DNA from: Lepturacanthus savala | Taxonomy: Eukaryota; Chordata; Actinopteri; Scombriformes; Trichiuridae | Reading direction: 5' to 3' | DNA length: 64,000 nt | Assembly (NCBI GenBank): GCA_030544235.1 | Contig: CM060481.1 | Span: 11,608,892 to 11,672,891, forward strand | Shown: in pieces, positions 1 to 12,897 of the stretch | Layout: every line of letters starts with the position of its first letter | How positions within the stretch are numbered: position 1 is the first letter of the stretch | The notes under the pieces: model-generated | What the model was told of the DNA's origin: nothing | The model's input: only the letters and a program-made list of their open reading frames with translations | Database searches by the model: none | Position numbers and translations under genes: made by a program

Positions 1-3000
1 ACTGATTTTTTTTTTTTTTACATTTCCTCTAGGTTGCCTTGATGATATTAATGTTGCAGTGAAAATTAATACATATTCATGTCCCCTTCAGGATGACTTG
101 TGATAACTTTCCTGCTCTTTTGTCCAATAGTTTGACTTATGATCAAATGCCTGTTAAACTAACGACATTGCCATCAGCCTCCACTTTTGAGCTAATTAAC
201 ATAAGACAATCAACATTATATCTGCTAAATTGCTAATGCACGTGCTTATGTTAACATTTATGTCAAAGAACCACAGCGTCATAGTAGACTTTTACTCTTC
301 ATAATTATTGTAATTTGCTCTTCCAGACTGGCTAGAAACAATGTGTATAGCAGCTATATGTTATCTGTGACTCATCATACTGAACAGGCTGTGAGTAGGT
401 GTGGAAAATGCTAATGTGAATGACATAACTGTCTAAATGAACACAATCCTCCTGTGTTCAGTCGCTGGTGCTGCAAGCTCCATTTCCAACAAATTGTGCT
501 GAGCTGATCCAAAACTCAGGTGATGTGAAAGTCGCTTGGCCGAGAGGTGATGTTGTCATGAAGTGTGGCCTGTTACATGCGTCCATCTGCTGCATGATGT
601 CATGTCTGCGAGACTAAAAAGCCGGGACCTACTGGATATCCTGCCAGGATCCTGAATCAAGTGCATTACAACCAAATGTATTTCCAAAGAGCATATACTT
701 CATTTAACAGCGTTTTGTGGTGCCCTAAGGAAGACTGAATTTGTGGTGTGGGTGTGCTTGTGTGTGTGTGGTGACATTGTGGTGAAAGTAGGGAAATTGT
801 GATGGCAGAGCTTTGAGCAAAGGTACAGGGCTGTGAAATAAAACTCTCCCCTGGAGGAGTGCAGCCTATGCAGACTGTGTTTGGCGGTGTTTCAGAAGTG
901 TTAAATTATTCCTGCACGAAACACAATCTATTCCCCTATCCCCTGTCCTTACTCCGCTTTAGTCACATTTGATCCTGCCACCTCAGTTTAAAGTCATTCT
1001 CTTCGGAAGGCTGCTGTAAATAGCCATAATAATCTACAATATGTCTCCTGCTTCTTGAACACACAATCTTTGAACACTGAAGCAATGTTTCTCTCGGGGG
1101 CTCAGATAATTCATCTCAAGACCTCCAGCAGAATCATAACCTTGCTTGGACCATATGCAAGCAAAATCATGGAAAAGGCTTCTGGGAGATATTCTATATT
1201 AATGCCTTCCTGAAACACCTGAAAGAACGGGCAGCATGCACATATGGGAAATTCCCGTCTTGTCAGGAAAGCGTGGTGATGTATCCCGAGGGTTGCAGGG
1301 AGCACCTCTTAGTGTGTAATTACTCGACTGAAATGCTTAGTTCATTATATCCTCAGACCCCACACATTGCATCAGTGTCACCACAGAGATGAGAAAAAGA
1401 GGCTTTAATTGCTAATGACAAATGAAGGAAGTATTTGTATAATAGCTGCTTGCTGTGAAGACAAATGAATCTGACATTTTGTTAAATTCAGGAGTGCTTT
1501 TTTTGTAAGAGTAACATTCTCTTAGTCAGTGTGCTACAAATTCATGTACAGTAATTGGATTTTTAACATTTTATTTATTAGGGGTGGGACATTATCACAT
1601 TAATTACGATCAATTAAGTAAATAACACATTTTAACACAGTTTATATGACCACACAAAACGTTTGTCAGTCACCATGTGGTGGTGCAGGACTGTTTTACT
1701 CAAATACTGTAGCACTCAACTGCTGCTACAGCAATGAAAGCACTGCAAAAGGACTTTCTGAGGATGTTCTTTAACGTCATTTGAGCATAATGATAATGTG
1801 TCAGGACTGAGGCTGACTAAAATTCATTCACATATAATAAATGGTACTTTTGTGGCAAATATTGTAATGCGATTAATTGCGATTGCTTTCGATTATTTGA
1901 TTCCAAAATCTGTATGTAATTATTTTATTTTATCTTCAAGTCTTTCCTAAATATACATGGCAATAAATCAAGCTCGAAATGATTTTCTGCTTAATTAACG
2001 ATTATCACGATTATCATTATCATAATTAACTGAATTTTGAATTTGTTTTTGGGAAGAAAGTATAGAATATATTTGGTATTTATTTGGACTTGTTTGTACT
2101 AATCATTTGAACAAATATTTAAAATAACTATAACTGGATTTCTGATTTGCTAAGAGGGTGCCAATGCTGTGATATCACTTATCTTCCAACAATGGTCATG
2201 TAAGTTTCTTGCACGCCACATAGTGAGATGGCTTAATTTGTCATTTAACAGCATTGTGGTTACAATTTGTGAAAACTGCACAATATCAATTTGTGAGAAT
2301 TGTTCAAAAAAGCATGGCAAATAATAATGCTTTAGTCTAAATAGAGACAAGCATATGAAAGAAGAGGGCTGTCATCATCTCACATCAACTATCTTCTGAG
2401 TCAGTCACACAGACTTCTCTTTAATTTCACCTCTATTGTTTCACTCATAGATTACATCACATCTGTGTGTTTTTCTCCTACTGTACTCTCTTTCTGTAAA
2501 ATTCAGTCACTTCACAAAGGTCACAGTGGCCAATATATTCCATGTTATTCTCATATCTGGATTTGTTGGTTTGTAGACTTAGGTTGTGGCAGCACTCAAT
2601 GTAAGAATTTGGTCCTGAATTTCTGACACACTGTCAGAATATTTTGCCCCAAAGATAAGTAATTACTGTGAGATCCAGATCTAATGTTTTGGATTGATTA
2701 CCAACAATTATACAATAGTTTCTTTCATGATTGTCTACTTTCATCTCAGATGGCTCAACATCATTCAGTGTAAAGGGGCATTAATCAAAGAGAAGTTTTG
2801 ATAGTCTAGTCAAGGAAGTACATCTTAGTTGACAGTCACTCAATGGTGAAATCCCTGCTCATAGACTTGAAGTCTGGATGGTGTTTTCACAAATATGTCC
2901 ATAAAGGTTTGTCTGTTTTGAAAAATGTAAAACTCTGCAGAGTAGATGTCAATACAGTTTATATTGTGAACTGAACAAAACTAAGATGCATATTTGAATC

Positions 3001-3890
3001 TGTATGATTATGTAAGGGTAATTGAGTTGAGGTATAAATTTGTGATAAACACCTTTTATGAAAGTAAAACAACAAGCGAACATGTCTTCAACAATGTCAA
3101 CTAGGTGCACCAGCAGAAATACTATAATGGGGCAAGCAGGACAATCAACACGAACTAAGAAAAGAATTTGAAATACGTAAACAATGTTATTGCTTTTGAC
3201 TTTAAGAACACGTGGAAGTTTAGTTGGCGATGACAGAAACTGCGTTTGTGTATGTTGCTCTGACTCGGTGTCAGACAGTGGGGACAGAGGGCACCTCATG
3301 ACATGTATGAGAGGTGACTGGATGACAGACGCTAACGGCGGACCTTGTGTAAACATGCTCAATGAAGACAGTGTCAATCAACACCCCAGATTAGAACTCG
3401 GGCTATTAGTCAAGTCAGACATCCTTCATCTCTCCTTGAATAGAACTTCAGCAGAACAGGGGGCTAATTGAAGCGCCGGTAGACAGAATTGACCCACAGA
3501 CAACAAAGGGATAACACTGAATTATGACTAGAGACACTGGTGATGTGAAGCTGAAATAACTTTGAGATAAAAGTTTTAACAAGAAATAATTCCATAGAGA
3601 GCAAACCAAGGTTAAATTATATAGCCATGTTCTTCATGGCCATTACCCGTGGAACCATAGTCTGGGTTGACAGTGGTGCTACAAGAAACATCACAGGGTC
3701 ACCAATACTAGTAGGCTTCTTTATAATGATGCCATTTATATGTACACCAAATAGCATGCCAATCAGGCCATTTTTTTTAGACATGTTGGTGGTATACACA
3801 GCACCAAAAGGACAAATTAAAGAATTCAAAGGCTCTTCAAAGTCATGGAAGTCTGTAAATGATTCCAAGCCATCTATCTAATATTTTTTC
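1..3890. other. Intergenic DNA downstream of prdm5
   Basis: AT-rich, with short T runs and the possible repeat at 1575-1925. The open frames present lack splice sites, homology or codon signal. No gene seen. Confidence 0.6.
1575..1925. repeat. Possible dispersed repeat with ATTAATTGCGATT motifs
   Basis: ggggtgggacattatcacattaattacgat and, 290 bp on, tgcgattaattgcgattgc resemble parts of a dispersed repeat. The ends could not be defined. Confidence 0.3.
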
Positions 3891-3965
3891 AGATATTTCA
3901 GTCTTGAGCAAAGTGGTGGACAGGCCGACTGCAAACCACAGAGCCATGATGCTAGCATAGCCACA
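3891..3965 (+). repeat. Dispersed fish repeat, short copy
   Basis: agatatttcagtcttgagca, aagtggtggac and gagccatgatgctagcatagcc are parts of a common fish repeat. A second, longer copy follows at 4235-4500. Confidence 0.6.
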
Positions 3966-4234
3966 CAACATTAAACAAGCGCTTACAGCCACACCAGCGG
4001 CTCTGTGTACTTCCTGAGTACAGCTCAGTCTGCTTAGAAAGTGCACTATGTTCACCATGGTTAAGCGTGTTAGCTGACTAACATTTGCTAATTAACATCA
4101 AACAAAGTACAGCTCCAGGGAATGTCACTTGTTCCGTGGGTATTTAGTCAACAATGAACTGAACAACCCTGCATGACAAAGTTCTGACCTGATGGTGGTA
4201 GAGAGGAAAATGGGCTTAAGTATTATAATTCATC

Positions 4235-4500
4235 CTGAGGGGGTCATGAATGTTTGCAAAAAAGAAAATTGTGGCAATCCACCCAACAGCTGTTGATCAA
4301 TTACACTCAAAACCACTTAACTATAGGATATAGTAGTAGTACCATAGGAAAAAGCCAGGGTGTCACCAAAGTCATTATTCATCATTTGGGAACCACGGAT
4401 ATGTGAACCACATCTGGTGGCAATCCATCCAGTAGCTGTTGAGCTATTTCAGCCTGGACCAAAGTAGTGTACAAACTGATGAACTGACATCGCCATGTCT
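4235..4500 (+). repeat. Dispersed fish repeat, longer copy
   Basis: Contains 'tggcaatccacccaacagct' at 4272 and again tggcaatccatccagtagctgttgagc at 4420, then tttcagcctggaccaaagtag and gacatcgccatg. The internal repetition suggests two partial copies in tandem. Confidence 0.6.
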
Positions 4501-7500
4501 AAACATTCCTCTATTGTACAAACATCCCAGTTGAATGAAACTTCATGTTTATTCATCCTCAACAATGGCATTTGGGTTTATTTTTGCACCCTGGGTGAAA
4601 TCAAAGCGGTGTGCTAGCTGTTTAAAGCATCTGGTCTGTGTGCAGTGCATGAAGTCTGAGTTTCCTGAGACTCTTACACTGAGATCTATTCTGCACAAGA
4701 CTGGTGTTTATTTAGAAGTGCCTAGACTTTCCTCCCTGAATGAGCGAGAGACTGAATGAACAAATTACCATTCAGTCCCTTTGTACAGCAGTCATGGTTG
4801 TCTGTGATCATTAAAGAAGACTCCTACAGTCCTGTAGCTCCAAACTATTCTACCTTCTTGTTACTGAACAACAGTGAAAAAGGCAGAGAGAGAAAGAGAG
4901 GAGGGATGATGTCATCTCACAGAAGAGTTGATTCCCTCATCTTGTCACACATCACATCCTGCATGCAAACCTGCATGTTTTAATTCCTCCCCCTCTGTGA
5001 GTGTTACGGTGCATTTCAGCCCTTATTTTTGTTTCAGTCGTTTAATCTCACTCGCTTTGCTTGTGTCAAATTATTTCCACATCCTCTGCTATTGTCAGCA
5101 GGTCCGAGTATGTTTGCTAAGAAGAGCGACTCAAAACATTATATGGATGATGTCACAGTAACCACAACCACAGAAAAAACATATCTGTGCCCACATTAGA
5201 GTAAACTAAGCCATATCAAAAGGCTGCTGTAATCAAGATTTCTGTTTATGTCCCTGCAAACAAAGGTGACTTAGCAACACAAAGATAGACTAACCAAAGA
5301 ATAGATGTGTCACACAGTCACACACGCTCACGTAAATACAGTACAATGGAGTGTCAGAGGCTAAGTGTACATATGAGTTCTATTTACCCGCAAAGATCCG
5401 TTTTCATTAGTGAACTATGTAGCTGGACTTTGGTGCATTTTCACAGAAAATCAAACCACTCATTTTATGCTTTTCAAGATCACACTCCAGCAATTCTTGT
5501 AAATGTAACCTCTCTCCGTGCAGGGTTGTTTGATTGTGTAATCTGATGATTTGCTGGAAGAGCCAAAACAGATTTGAAATCTTCCCTAAAAGCTTCATCT
5601 GAGTCACGATGTGTGAAGGCGCTGAAGGTGCAAATCACCGCTCCTCCGCAAAGGTTTCCTGAGCATCAGGTTAAACGAGCACGGTTCAATTACGGCAACC
5701 CTCTGCGTTGCATTCGCACATTTCCTGTTCCAGTTGTAGGTTAAGTGTCTTGCTCGAGAGCACCTCATCAGCAGTCACTGAGGGAGGGGAGAGAGTTACT
5801 CATTCACTTTCCGTGGCCAAATGTTCCCAAACCAGAGTCGATTATAGTGCCAGCTCCTCGGTGCAGCGCTGCTGGCATGTGACCATGTACATTCATACAC
5901 AAACACTGACATTCCTGAGCCTCTGGAGGTTCTTCTCTCCTCCTCTACACGCTGAACTGGGGATATATGATCCACCGCTTATTAAACTGAGCTTACTTGT
6001 AATTAAGCCTCCCAGATGGGTTTTGCTTGAGGTCTACTTTAAGCCTCTCTCTCCTTCTGTCTTCCTAAAAGCGATGAGTGAAGAGTAATAGGTTTCATAA
6101 TGTGGCATAGAAAAATGACAGGCTGTTGAAAAATGAGAGGCGGCCCGGGGAAAGCGTGTGCTCGGCAAATTCAAGCAAACCAAACACGTCTTGGTTAGTT
6201 CTCAATTAGTATCTTGTAGCATCATCATCGCTGTCCTGAACTTACCTCTGCGGCGGCGCTGTATACATAGACGCTGGAGTGCTGTAAGTGAAAGGGCAGC
6301 TTCAAAACCATTACACAATATGATCATTATTGCACCGTCTGCACAATAAAGAGGACAAGGAGGGGGAAAAAAACACTTTTCCATGTTTATCTCTTTAAGC
6401 ATACAGGAACATTTGCAGACAAGATCTCTGTATAAATCACTATAAAGGCTAAGTCATTATGTAATGACATATTGCTGTCTTTTGTTTGACTCAACCACAA
6501 AAGTCGGTTCTGCACGATATGCTTGTTTAACAGTAAACAAAATCTGACAACACGCAAAATGAAGAATGAGAGCAGAGCAGCCCGAACATGATGTAGCACG
6601 CGGAGGCACACAGCTGTGCAGGAAGGAAGGAAGCCAGGTGTCCGGCAGGAGTGGACCACAATCCTGACGGCTCCCATTGATGCATTTTGTAGGCCTCAAA
6701 CACCTCGCCGTGGACCTGTGCCGCGCTAACGGCTTTTACAGAAACATCTGGCAGGCGACAGGTCTTACGCTCCACTTTCTTGCCAATTAGTGTTCCTCTG
6801 CCCTCCTCCACATTCCCTGTTTAGCACGTGCACACACACACTCTCACGTCTCTGTTCTTCCACCTGCCGGCTCCTGCAGGGTCGGACACACAGCGACGCA
6901 GGGGGAAAAAAAAAACATGAAAAGAAACCAATTTAAAAGGGTTTAATATACCCATTTTTGAACATGAAGTTTATTTTTACAGTCTCCAGCTGGTGCAGCG
7001 TGGAGTGTGTGTGGAAGCAATCAGGAAACGCAGAAAGAGAGAGCGAGAGAAATTATGTTCGCAGATTCAAATGCCACTAAGCCTGGAGGATAAACTGCAG
7101 AAACGTATAAAGGCCCCGATTGAAACGACTTCTGATCCGACTGCTTGGGCAATTGCCTCCAAATAGATGTCGTATTTTGTTTTTATTTGCCGAAGAGGAG
7201 GTCGCTTTGCAAGAAAGAAAAAAAAAAACAGTTGGCTCGTGAGACCGATCATTAGCTCCCAAAAGCCACTTCAAAGTGTGCTGGTGTTTCCAGTCACTGA
7301 GCGGAGAGACACAAGGAAAAGTACCGATCGTTTTCACGTCTCTGTGTCCGTTTGTTTTTCATTTATCGTGCCTATAAGTCCTGTCTCGCTACCATGTGTC
7401 TGGAATTATCGGACCTTGATGTGCGCATAATACATTTTAACAGTGTTAATGCTCATGCAGTAAAATATATATATATATGTTTTTGCCAGTGTGCGAAATA

Positions 7501-10500
7501 CCCATCGACATTTGGGGGGGGTCCCCATCTCCGAATTGTTGCACAATACTAATCAAACTTTTCTTCAGTAAGCTAGCCAATGCAAAGTTGTAAATTATGG
7601 TGCAGACACAATAACAAATGCTACTTATCTGCTACCTATCTATTTAAAAGGCAACTGAATAAATGATAAATGATTTTGTTGCGCAGCTGGTATACTTGAA
7701 AGCCTACAGCCTATGACCAATTGTATGACACTATTTAACCACCCATTTAGCAATTGCAATGTGTTTTTCATTTAGAAAGATATATCTTTCTACAAATACA
7801 AATTCAAGGTGGAAAACAACACAGTGGATGATAGACAGTCTACAACAAGCCACACAGCACCACAGCGGGTGCGCGCTCTCTCTCTCCCACACAGCACTGC
7901 GAGCTTAGAAAACATTGTAATGACATTTTTAATGATTACTGTAACAACACTAATATGTACTTTAATAATTTTATTTTAACGAATTTTAAGACCCCCCAAA
8001 ATTTTGCATTTGAGGCTTTCAGGGGGTCTCAAGGGTTAATCGCACTCTGGTTTTTACTGTCTGAAAGATCTGCAGCATGTCCTCAGCTGAGTGTGGAATC
8101 GAGGGATCAGAAATAGAGGTTTTTGGTGGAGATTCACAAAAGAATATCCAAACTCTCACTAAAACATCTCAGACCTCTGCTGAGGTGTTTTGTGAAGCCC
8201 GAACCCTGTCTTAGTGGGACCGTACCCTTCCTTCGCCCCGCGGATGACTCTCTGCCCTCGCCGTTTGACACGTTGCTCCTCTGATGGATGTGCGCCGTCT
8301 GGACAAGGTGGCCCTGTGCTTTCATCAGGGCCCTCAGCGGGGCAGACAGGCGGAGGGAGCGGGGCGAGCATCCCGCGCCTCTCAGCGCAGGAGATAAAAC
8401 AACCGTCCCACGTCACCACGCCGGAGATAAAACAAGGCTCCCCTTCACAGATCATACATCAACATTATGCCGTCTGACGCCAGGAAGCGGCAAAGCATGC
8501 TGGGAAGACATCACACCTACGCAGAAAGATGGATCGCTCTAATTTGAGGAGTAAACACATGAATTATCCGGGAATGTTCTAAACCGTGTGCACTGGAAGT
8601 TGTGGGTAATAAATCACTATCAATAATTATTATCAATATCTGCATCATCAATACAATATGAAAATTGTTCAATATAATAGTAGATAGTTTCACTTAAAGT
8701 TTGCATTAAAAAATAATGCTGCTCCCTCCTTGGCTTTTTTTATATTATCTAGTCCTACAGTAGCTTGATTTTTATCCGATTGCTGAAACAGATACTTTGA
8801 ATGTGCTTCATGCTGAAAGTTAAAGTAGTGTATGACAGAGAGTGTTTTAACCTTGTTGAAATTCTTGACAGTGTGTGTGACAGTGATATGTCACTGCTTC
8901 ACTGTCCCGCTGGGACAGCGAAGCCTGGCTAATAGCGTCTATAGCAGCTCTCCTCGTCACACTCTTCATCAGGGAATCAGAACACATCATCCTCACGTCA
9001 GGAGACCTTGACAGTCTGGGAAGAGGAGACGCAGAAGAATGACTGTAAGGATCTTCATCTTTCACCCCGGCTCGGATTAATCTTTCCCGCTCGATCCCTG
9101 TCTTTTTCCTCTCCGTGTTTATGTCTCTCCCCGGAACTTTTCCCTTCCGTCTTCTCCACAGTTGCACCGAGCGTGATGCGGTTTGATCCGTCACCTCGCA
9201 CCAACGGTTTCCAGTTGCGTTCCGACAAACACTTGACATCAGAATCTCATTGCGTCAACTCCATGGCGTCTTGCAGCCTTTCAAACCTGATTAGACGTGA
9301 TTGTTGTGTTATTCTCTCCGAACACATTCGAGCCACCTGTCATCCCTTCTTGCCACTTAACTAAATGTGGTTCTCATCTCCCTGAGCATAGTTGGGTTTT
9401 CTCCTTCGGAGCTGAGCCGCCTTCTCTTCTTTCCAAGACTGCGATTTGGCCCGTTTGGTTTATGGCGTTGACTGTTTATTTGGAGAACTGGCGCTCATGC
9501 TGTCTCAACAACAGCCCAGACAAGTGCACCGCAAGCTTTAATTGCTGGAGTTTTAAATGAGGCTCCATTAAAATGAATGACCTTCATTAAAGCGGTATTA
9601 AGGGACAGATGCCTTCACTGGTGGGGCGAACATGTAGAGGAAGGGGAAAAGGGGGAGTTGGGGCCACTTGACCAGACGCACAAGTGCCTGAATAAACAGC
9701 TCAGCAGGTTTTTCTTTCTTTTGCTTTCTTTCAGCAAAGCCCCACTGCGACCGCCATCGAGATTACAACCACCTGGCCGCTCGTCCCGCTCACCCTACTA
9801 CCCCAAACATTTTAATCATGGATGAAATTCATTTATATGTTGCGATAATTGTGCCTAATTGTTTCTTTGAAGGGGAGTGAGGCCAGCTGCATCTGGCTGA
9901 CATATGGCTCCATGCCTGTGAGAGTCACTTTGTGCCCAGCAGGAAACCGTCTCATCGAATTTCTGTTGTCCACTGAGCCTGGTTCAATGAAACCAACCTG
10001 GTGACTCGTATTTTGCATCTAGCTTCCCACTAAAAAGAAAGTGCTGGCCGTGAATTCTAAAGCCAACCATTGGGTTGTTCGCTTTGGGTCAATTACATGG
10101 ACTGATTCATGGAAAGTTGAGTTAAGTATACCAAAGGTTGGGATGTGGTGGTGATGCATACATAATGTAGCCGTTCTTCTGCCTTATAGTTCCTCTTTTT
10201 TGTGCAAATGAGTCATCAAGACAAAATCTATAATTGTTTTCCACATAAAAATGTATTTAGTTATTAAAACGCCTTTGAAACAGGGCAAGGCCCTGACAGA
10301 CCTATAGTTTGGAATCGGACTGGTAGATTTAGTTTTCAAGAAGTTAACATAGCTATTTAAAGATAATATGCAAATCCTCTGACAAATCAGACATTCGTGA
10401 GTCATGTTTTGAGGAAAACAAGTCTTTCACTGACTTAGAGCATGGCAGTAAAGCTACTGATGTTGAACATACAATATCTAAATACAGTGCTGTGTAAGTC

Positions 10501-10683
10501 TTCATGCACAAATCTTGGGGTCAAAGGAAGTTTCTAATGAGCACGTCAGGATCCCTCTGATCTGTGCACCTGCAGATTTTGAAACATACTTAGTATACAC
10601 ATTGACAGCAGGCATGTGGGTCCCAGGAGGAACTCTGAGTTTAACGTTTTTAAAACTATATTTTTCTGATGACAGTTATATGC
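4501..10683. other. Intergenic DNA, no gene recognised
   Basis: Mixed composition. It contains an 8-bp stem hairpin at about 7989-8029 and a GC-richer stretch at 8210-8420, but no readable gene or recognisable repeat. Confidence 0.55.
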
Positions 10684-11015
10684 AGAAAGGCGACACGGCT
10701 AGCACTGTTGCCTCACAGCAAGAAGGTCACAGGTTCAAGATCTTTGGCCGGGACCTTTCTGTGTGGAGTTTGCATGTTCTCCCCGTGTCTGAGTTGTTCT
10801 CCGGCTTCTGCACACAATCCAAAAACATACTGAGATTAATTAGAAAATCTAAATTGCTTATAGGTGTGAGTGTGTGAGTGAATGGTGTGTGTGCCCCATG
10901 ACAGGCTGGGGTGTATCCCTGCCATTCGCCTGCAATGTGCTGGGATTGGCTCCAGCAGACCCAAACCCTCATAACCCTAGTTAGGAATAAGCAGCTACAG
11001 AAAATCACTGACTGA
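10684..11015 (+). mobile_element. SINE-like dispersed repeat
   Basis: Degenerate copy of a very common fish repeat: ggcgacacgg, agcactgttgcctcacag, a B-box-like ggttcaagatc, 'tgtgtggagtttgcatgttc', and further on ctggga(t)tggctccagcagacc. It is interrupted by small indels. Family name not assigned. Confidence 0.75.
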
Positions 11016-12184
11016 CAATAATATACAGATTGGTAGTCTTAAAAAACAATAAAAACATGTGAGACATACAATATGTTGATTTTGTGTCTCGTTCCAGCTC
11101 TATAAGACAGAACAAGTTTCAAAAAACACATCAGACGTCTGAACATCAGACCAGACTGAGCCACAGCATTTACTGAAAAGAGGTCAAAGGTCACCGACCT
11201 GGACCAGTCGATGAGTCTATTGAACTATTGAACAACCAGCTGTTGGCTAATTGGTCACATGATAGCAAAACTCCATCCAGACAGATGTGGCAAATAGCTT
11301 CAGGAACAACATTTTGGACTTGGTGTTGAGATTATTTGTTTGTTCTTATTTATTTGTCTAGTATTTGACATTGTGGTTCTCCACATGACTGAGATCTTCC
11401 TTCCCTTTCTTCCTTGGCTTTAAAGACAACAGCCAACACGCTCACATATCTTTTTTTTTTTAAGAGAGACAAACCCGCCCTCTGTCTTACTGTGGACATG
11501 TGTAAATGTTTGCGTGTTTATTTGTCTTCTTCAGCAGTATTTTAGCCACATGTGTATTATTTAGAATTGAATGAGTACAGACGTTTGATCTGGACATTGA
11601 GTAGATTGCTTACATGGATAACGTGGCACTGTTTTCATTGGAAAATAAAATACACTGATCATTTGGAAAGATACTTCAAGTTGTCATAAAAGGTTAGGAA
11701 TTCTGCAAGTCTGAATATTGTGCTGTACAACACAGAAATGAATGGAAAGCAACTGTTGCCCACAAGGTAGGAACAAGTCAAACTATGGGAGACACTGTGT
11801 AACTTGGCAGGAGATAAAACAAAGGGAGAAAACACAGAAACACTAGCACAGGCCAGTGGTAAAAAGTAGCTAAGTTAATTTACTTGTCCTTTACTTATGT
11901 CCATTTTAATGCTATTTTATATTTCCACTCCACTATTTCAGAGGGAAATATACTTTCTACTTGTTTAATTTATTTTACAGCTTTATTTACTTTTTAGATG
12001 CAGATTTTAATATTTTACATGAAACTAATATACTTTCTATTTTCTATATTTTAATAAATGTCACACTGTGTTTGGAAGGTGCCAAATATTTTATTACTAT
12101 TGTACTTTACAATGAATCTAAAATTGGCTCCACAGTGATAAACTAAAACATTAATGGTCTCATATTATGCAAGACATGTTTTAT

Positions 12185-12545
12185 CTAAGTACTTGAAGAG
12201 GTCATGTTGCCTTATGCCAAAGAGAAAATGCCCTTGAAATGTGAGTTTCAACAAGACAACAACTCCAAACAAATGAGCAGCATCTTGGTTCGAGACCAAC
12301 AAAATTAAGGTTCTGGAGTGGCCAACCAAATCCCTGGACCTTAATCCCATTAAAAACTTGTGGGCTGACATCAAAAATGCTGTTTCTTATGGAAAACCAG
12401 GGAAATTCATATGAATTGTGAGGCTGAAATACCCGTTCATTGGTGCCAGAAGTTGGTCGACTCCATGCAACACAGATGTGAAGAAGTTCTCAAAAACCAA
12501 ATATTACTTTAGTGATTCACAGGAATGCTAAAATCCTGATTCTGA
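12185..12545 (+). pseudogene. Tc1/mariner transposase fragment (degenerate), nested in the hAT-like element
   Basis: Conceptual reading shows FQQDN at 12246-12260 (the second catalytic Asp block) and, in another frame, LEWPTKSLDLNPIKNLW, the block just before the last acidic residue of Tc1 DD34E transposases. The frame shifts between the two blocks and stops are present. The N-terminal DNA-binding part is missing. Inactive. Confidence 0.8.
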
Positions 12546-12825
12546 TTCCAGATTTTTCAGTTTATTAAGTAAATATTTAAGTTTGTAAAGAAAATGCAGA
12601 CATTGCTACATTGCTATAGACCTTGAGGAGGCAGCTCTTCAGTGGCAGTTCCAAAGGAGAACCTGTGTGAATCATACCTACAATCCTGCAGTCCATCACT
12701 GTATATGTACGGTATATAATAATTCTGGCCTTGTGTTTTTATTATTTATTTATTGTCTTAAGGTGCATTATTTTTTAATAAAGATTTGTGTCGACAGAAA
12801 TGTCTCGCACATGAATCAAATTGAA

Positions 12826-12828
<3 letters not shown>

Positions 12829-12895
<67 letters not shown>
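12829..12895. repeat. (AT)n microsatellite
   Basis: About 33 uninterrupted AT units, inside the hAT-like element. A short tttatt array follows at 12921-12941. Confidence 0.97.

Positions 12896-12897
<2 letters not shown>

Noticed and set aside
2949..3377. 142-codon minus-strand frame
   Set aside because: No recognisable domain, no promoter or splice context, and hydrophobic low-sense composition.
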